DNA of 64,000 nt, from contig CP136064.1 of NCBI GenBank assembly GCA_032622095.1, positions 212,054,205-212,118,204 on the forward strand, read 5' to 3'. Shown piece after piece: positions 59,173 through 64,000 of this stretch. The DNA comes from Siphonodentalium dalli. Its lineage: Eukaryota > Mollusca > Scaphopoda > Gadilida > Siphonodentaliidae. Under the pieces are notes generated by a model. That model made no database searches and had not been told where the DNA came from. It saw only the letters and a program-made list of their open reading frames with translations. The translations under genes were made by a program, and so were the position numbers. Each line of letters begins with the position of its first letter. Position 1 is the first letter of the stretch.

Positions 59173-61512
59173 TATTTCTGCAGTATAATCACAAGTTCCC
59201 GAATTTCTGAGGTCAGTTAATAGTTCACAAAGAGTGACCTGAGTTCAGTCATAAAGAGACAAAAAAACCTGGCAATTTAACCTGTTTCAGAAGCTGTTTT
59301 AATTTTTTTTTAAGTTTTATAAATTGATGATCATCTGTAAACCTAGGTCATTGTGCAGAATACACAACATTTCATAATTTCTAACTATTTCCTGATTAGT
59401 CTGTCAACCAGCCCATTATATAACATATTCCATACCACTTATGTCTACTGGAGCAACTTAGTTCTATTATACTAAACTAGCTGAAACAAGCTCCATTTTG
59501 ATCTTAGACAGACCCTTCACTTAGCGGCGGCCCCTTTTGCGCTTCAAGCACATTTGTCATTGAAACATTTTGATTTATATCTATTGTTTTTATATACTTT
59601 TTTTAAAGATTGAATTCCTTGCTCAATTTAACAAAACCAATTTTTTTTTTTTTTTAAATTAATTTTTTTTTTTAATTAATTTTTTTTTTAAACTAATACC
59701 ATGGCACCCCGAGTCACCACACCAAATTCGGTTGAACTCGGTCCAGGGGTCAGAGAGAAAACTCCGGACAGATCCTACTCGTTTATATATAGATGACAAG
59801 CAGTCACAGCACTACACCAGACTTGGATACTTTCGGTCTTGTGAGAGATCATCTGAGTTGAAAGACATGCAAATAATTCACTGATTGGATTGATGCAGTG
59901 ATGACAGATATTTTCTACCCATTGATAGTCACATTAAAGTTTGAGACAGTTTCCCGCTCTTGTTCCATGCACACCATGATCTAGGCATTAGTTGCATCAG
60001 GACAAGTTTACTTATATATGCAAACTTATGTCATTGTACAGGATACACACAATTCCATAATTTCTAACCATTTCCCGATTAGTCTGTCAACCAGCCCATT
60101 ATCTAGCATTATGCCTTAACACTTTTGTTAGACTACTGGAGCAACCTCTGTTATAATAAATGACAAACAGTCACTGTGCCAGACTTGGATATGTTAGGTG
60201 TTGTGAGAGTAACAGATCACATGAATTGATAGACATGCAAATGTGTCACTGATTGGCTTGATGGACTGATGAACAGTGTGATGACAGTTATATTCTAGCC
60301 ATTGATATTCACATTAATGTTTGATGCAGTTGCTCTTTTTCCATGCACACAATGATCTTGGCTTTAGTTACATCAAGGCAAGTTTATATATTTCAGTTTT
60401 ACATTTTTCGAAGCTTCTTTCCTAAGGCCCATATGAGGTCACAGTAACATAAATATGGTGTTTTTGCAGTTATAAATTCTTATAATATGTTTTAAACTGT
60501 CACAAATGTCATATAAGGGCACAAAAGGTCTTTTGTAACAAATTTGCATGAGGGTGTAAAAACGCGTTTTTTTGCCCCTCGGGCCACCCACCCACCCCGG
60601 CATACCTTCCTGCAATTTGTGTACTAGCCCCCCCTGTACATTACATAAAAGTCTATCATCTACACGTACATATAAAATATATAGATTTCTTTCTTATTTG
60701 TCGAATAACGAGATTTCGCATATTGAGACCATTGATTAATATGTAAATATTACTGTTACAATGGCATTACCAATCAAAGTGTAATCAGATACCAAAGGTT
60801 AATAATAACAGAATTGACGGCAAACCTGGGTAAACTGGAATTTCAGGTCAAAGCATTGAACAATATTCTAAAAATCACATTTAAACCAGTTTAGACTAAA
60901 TTATTTTTAACTTACTATGTGATCAGCGCTGTTTGTTGTCAAATCACTGTACCAGTTTTGTTTGTGTAACAATGGTTTCATCACAAATGGAACTATTCCT
61001 ATATCCAGGCAAACACTATTTTTTAAATAATTATTCATACTTTTAAAATGTGTACATTATTAGTGCAATTTCAGGTCAAAACATTGAACAATATTCTGAA
61101 AATCACATGAGAATGAACAAGTCAACCATTATACAGGAACAAAGATATCCTTGACAGAAGTTACATGATGATGTGAAACATTTATTGAAGCAAATTATAA
61201 CATATATATCAGTCAATATTACAACAATTAACAATTTCTGCAGTATAACCACAAGTTCCCGAATTTCTGAGGTCAGTTAACTGTTCACAAAGAGTGACCC
61301 GAGTTCAGTCCATCATACTAAAATTCTCTAATCACAAAAAATATTCTAAAAATCACATTCAAACCAGTTTAGACTAAGATATTTTAACTTACTATGTGAT
61401 CAGCGATGTTTCTTGACAAATCACTGTTTTGTTTACATAAAAATGGTTTCATCTAAAAAAAATACTAAGTATGTCAATAATGACTATAATAATAACTATT
61501 ATACATTGCTCC
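59165..61512. repeat. Direct duplications, non-coding
   Basis: Three sets of direct repeats. 59165-59258 and 61232-61316 share cacaagttcccgaatttctg. 59335-60020 and 60030-60395 share gtctgtcaaccagcccatta and ccagacttggata. 60838-60960, 61065-61110 and 61335-61450 share attgaacaatattctaaaaa or cagtttagactaa. No protein-coding frame is supported. Confidence 0.75.
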
Positions 61513-62332
61513 CAGTAATGGTTCAGCCTTGCAGTTAGTGGCATCTATATATAAACGTATCTAAATCGTCGTTCAACGGTGCTGAATAATTGGTTATTGG
61601 AAACTAAATTTTTGAGTACTCCAGCAAATAGAGGTTTTGCACTGGGCGGATGCAATTCACCAAGTTCCAACAACGGGTCGATTCGACAAAGAACATATTT
61701 AATTGAGCAACTCAAACTACTCAGATGATTATGTCTATTATAAAATCATAAATATAAATGAATACATGTACTCAAAATCAGGGGCCAGTTGGTTTATCCT
61801 TGTTCTATACTCCACCCTTATTTTCAATTCCTAATTATCATTTAATTCTTACTTCCTGCTATCTTGAACACAAAAATAGAAATTGATTATTGTGTATCCA
61901 ATATTATTTGTACTCAATCCGATTCGATTGTCTCCATACCATCAGAATACAACAACATTGCTCACACCTGTTATTTATCAATATTTTGTTCAACGAAATT
62001 TTGCCGGTTTGTCAAAAATCTGACACAAAAAAGCCACCTGATTTTAGAGTTATCCATCTTCATCCGCAATTTGGCCCGCGACCGTCTTCTCGTCGACTTT
62101 TTATACTGGGCCACTAAAAGTATCGGTGATCACTCTAGCTGAGCTTTGATGGGTGGGTTATTTATTAGTTTTACCCACAAAGCCAAGGAAATAGTAATTT
62201 GCGAGCGTTAATTCGGATTATGCACCTTTAAGGCTTGATGGCTCCTCCGATGTGATGCCAAATAAACCAGAATTTCCTAATCAATCTCTTTTGCTTACCA
62301 GGCAAAAGTAAAATGAAAAATACTAGCAATCA

Positions 62333-62761
62333 CCATCAACTGTATCGCATAGACATCGAGAAAATCAACTGTATCGCATAGACATCGAGAAAATCAACTG
62401 TAGCGCATAGACATCGAGAAAATCACCATCAACTGTATCGCATAGACATCGAGAAAATCAACTGTATCGCATAGACATCGAGAAAATCAACTGTATCGCA
62501 TAGACATCGAGAAAATCAACTGTATGACATCGAGAAAATTAACTGTATCGCATAGACATCGAGAAAATCAACTGTATCGCATAGACATCGCGAAAATCAA
62601 CTGTATCGCATAGACATCGCGAAAATCAACTGTATCGCATAGACATCGAGAAAATCACCATCAACTGTATCGCATAGACATCGAGAAAATCACCATCAAC
62701 TGTATCGCATAGACATCGAGAAAATCACCATCAACTGTATCGCATAGACATCGAGAAAATC
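62333..62761. repeat. 29-bp minisatellite, 14 units, inverted copy
   Basis: Units of caactgtatcgcatagacat followed by cgagaaaat or cgcgaaaat, with caccat insertions in some. One unit is internally shortened (about 62520-62540). It is the complement of the array at 2481-2893. Confidence 0.95.
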
Positions 62762-62918
62762 CACAACATCGTCAGTAAGTAACACGACGAATACTATCAC
62801 AAAATATCGTAATAGAGAACGCTCTTTATTGTCTACTGCTTTTGGATAGCGCGAGCATGAATGGGCTCTCCTCTCATGATCTTGATATATGATATGATAT
62901 CATCGATATATGCACTTA

Positions 62919-63520
62919 TCTATCTAATATATATTTTGGGACTTCTGTTTGTTTGTTTGTTTGTCTGTTTGTCTGTTAGCTATGGCCGGGAAAACTGCCT
63001 CACGGATTGAGCCCAAACTTCCTATCTAAGGGTAAAATCACAGATGGAGTGTCATCGCACCGCTTCTGAGAACGTCAGAGCACTCATTCTCCAATCCCCC
63101 GCCACCGCAATGGAAATTCATGGGTTAATCGCGTGATAGTTAAAGAGCGTTTGTATCCACAGTGTCATTGATAAAGAGCGTATATGTGTCCAGACATGAG
63201 CGTGTTGTGTTTGTGTCCAGACATGAGCGTGTTGTGTGATTCTTATGTATGTTCGTACTTAGGGGTTCCTGGGAATGGTGGAGATTTTCATCGGGTCAGT
63301 TTTTCCGCCCGATGTGACCTTCACCTTGAAACGGGTACCTACAAATGATCTAATATATGCCGGAAAAACTGCTGGACGGATTTCGACGAAATTTGATACC
63401 TACGGATAAATTGGTCCGGGGGGTGTTTTGGACGGGTCAAATAGTTACTCCGACCTGACCTTGACCTTCAAAATTGTCAATTCAAGGTCAAAGCCCGGAC
63501 GAAGTCGGGTCACCTGCTAG
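62919..63520 (+). mobile_element. Non-autonomous Helitron-like element, 602 bp
   Basis: The empty site in the left arm reads, in this orientation, gtactta-taatatatatttt. Here tctatctaatatatattttg ... cacctgctag lies between that A and T. The element starts with TC, ends with CTAG, inserts between A and T without duplication, and has a hairpin (ccc-g-gac-gaa-gtc-ggg, 63494-63509) 7 bases before CTAG. All are Helitron hallmarks. The interior has gtttgtttg repeats and imperfect internal repeats (gccgggaaaactg, gccggaaaaactg). No helicase is encoded. Confidence 0.8.
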
Positions 63521-63937
63521 TAATATATATTTTACAGAAATTCCTGAAAACAGTGAAATTGAAATTTTAAATATTGCCATAAACGCAAAACAAATGAGGT
63601 TATAATATCAAATGGCTCGATGGTTCTTAAATGTTGTACCAAATTTCAGAAGGAAATTCCTCACAGATTTTGAGAAAATCCATTTTGAAATACAAGGAAA
63701 TTTGGCAAAACATTCAAATCCATATAAAATGACCGAACACGAAACCAATAACGCCGAATACAATAATAACCCTATAAATCTATCAGATAAATTATAATTA
63801 TATACAGATCAAGACACTATTGCTATATACAACGTTATTATATATATATACTTGTGTACAACACTTTATATTTGCATCTATTTTTGCAATATGTTTCTGT
63901 TATATCAGTTTCGATTATCAGAATACTAATAAATTTA

Positions 63938-64000
63938 AAGACATATTATGTACTTGTTCGGGTGCGTGAAACTGATAAGTTAGTAACCAGACACTATGCC
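63938..64000 (+). repeat. Fragment of dispersed family seen at 12.5-13.5 kb
   Basis: aaagacatattatgtacttg and gtgaaactgataagttagta resemble 12547-12640 and 13033-13125. The fragment begins exactly where the outer inverted repeat ends, and continues beyond the window. Confidence 0.65.

Larger units (their letters stand above)
61513..63937. repeat. Outer inverted repeat, right arm
   Basis: Reverse-complement partner of 881-3710. It starts in atggttcagccttgcagtta and ends at aatactaataaatt. It includes a degenerate TTAA-type MITE (about 61912-62232). Compared with the left arm it lacks the LINE coding piece and the 341-bp insertion, and has gained a Helitron-like insertion. Confidence 0.85.

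Noticed and set aside
61864-62142. Frames of 75-92 codons in the right arm resembling frames in the left arm
   Set aside because: They match only because the arms are inverted copies. They overlap a non-coding TTAA-type MITE and differ by frameshifts.
62923-63532. 12-bp target duplication (aatatatatttt) around the 62.9-63.5 kb insertion
   Set aside because: The empty site in the left arm has no room for the extra bases this requires. A Helitron-style A|T insertion explains it exactly.

Overview
The window is intergenic, repeat-dominated DNA from a metazoan genome, most likely a mollusc. It is AT-rich and holds many APE-type non-LTR retrotransposons (LINEs). It also has a tRNA-derived SINE whose 3' end resembles those of mollusc SINEs, and repeat modules of the kind ending in 'gagttatggccctttg' that I associate with mollusc genomes. 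I found no convincing host gene, tRNA gene, rRNA gene or CRISPR array. The species is not determined.

Layout. (1) 1-5.8 kb: the left arm of a large inverted repeat (about 881-3710; partner 61513-63937), carrying a LINE 3' end, a 29-bp minisatellite and small DNA elements. (2) 5.8-22.5 kb: a plus-strand LINE (E1) split into an endonuclease half (5.78-7.04 kb) and a reverse transcriptase half (20.12-22.46 kb) by 13.1 kb of minus-strand DNA. That insert holds a CR1-like LINE with an intact 844-codon ORF (E3, 17.41-20.12 kb), joined head-to-tail to a second LINE (E2, 7.04-17.41 kb). E2 ORF1 encodes zinc knuckles and an SGNH-hydrolase-like domain. E2 ORF2 is itself cut by a 4.56-kb non-coding insertion (10.76-15.32 kb). 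(3) 22.5-25.0 kb: a 2.5-kb element with ~300-bp terminal inverted repeats (TIRs) that encloses a LINE fragment. (4) 25-41.7 kb: scattered LINEs (E6, E4), TTAA-flanked MITEs and mollusc-type repeat modules. (5) 41.8-58.5 kb: a second inverted-repeat pair (41776-43705 / 56400-58547) around a second copy of the 2.5-kb TIR element. This copy has been expanded to about 11 kb by four insertions: a LINE fragment with a 59-bp duplication, a composite holding a 2A-bearing LINE (E5) and an LTR fragment, a Harbinger-like element, and a piggyBac-like MITE. (6) 58.5-64 kb: tandem duplications and the right arm of the outer inverted repeat, which carries a 602-bp Helitron-like insertion.

Nothing here forms a metabolic or regulatory pathway. 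The functional content is retrotransposition machinery at different stages of decay, plus non-autonomous DNA elements. Because many segments occur twice, one copy often preserves the empty target site of an insertion found in the other, so element boundaries and target-site duplications can be read directly. E3 is the only long RT reading frame with no disruption; E5 is broken by a single in-frame stop codon; the others carry several frameshifts or truncations. Clade names are from motif recognition only, without database searches.
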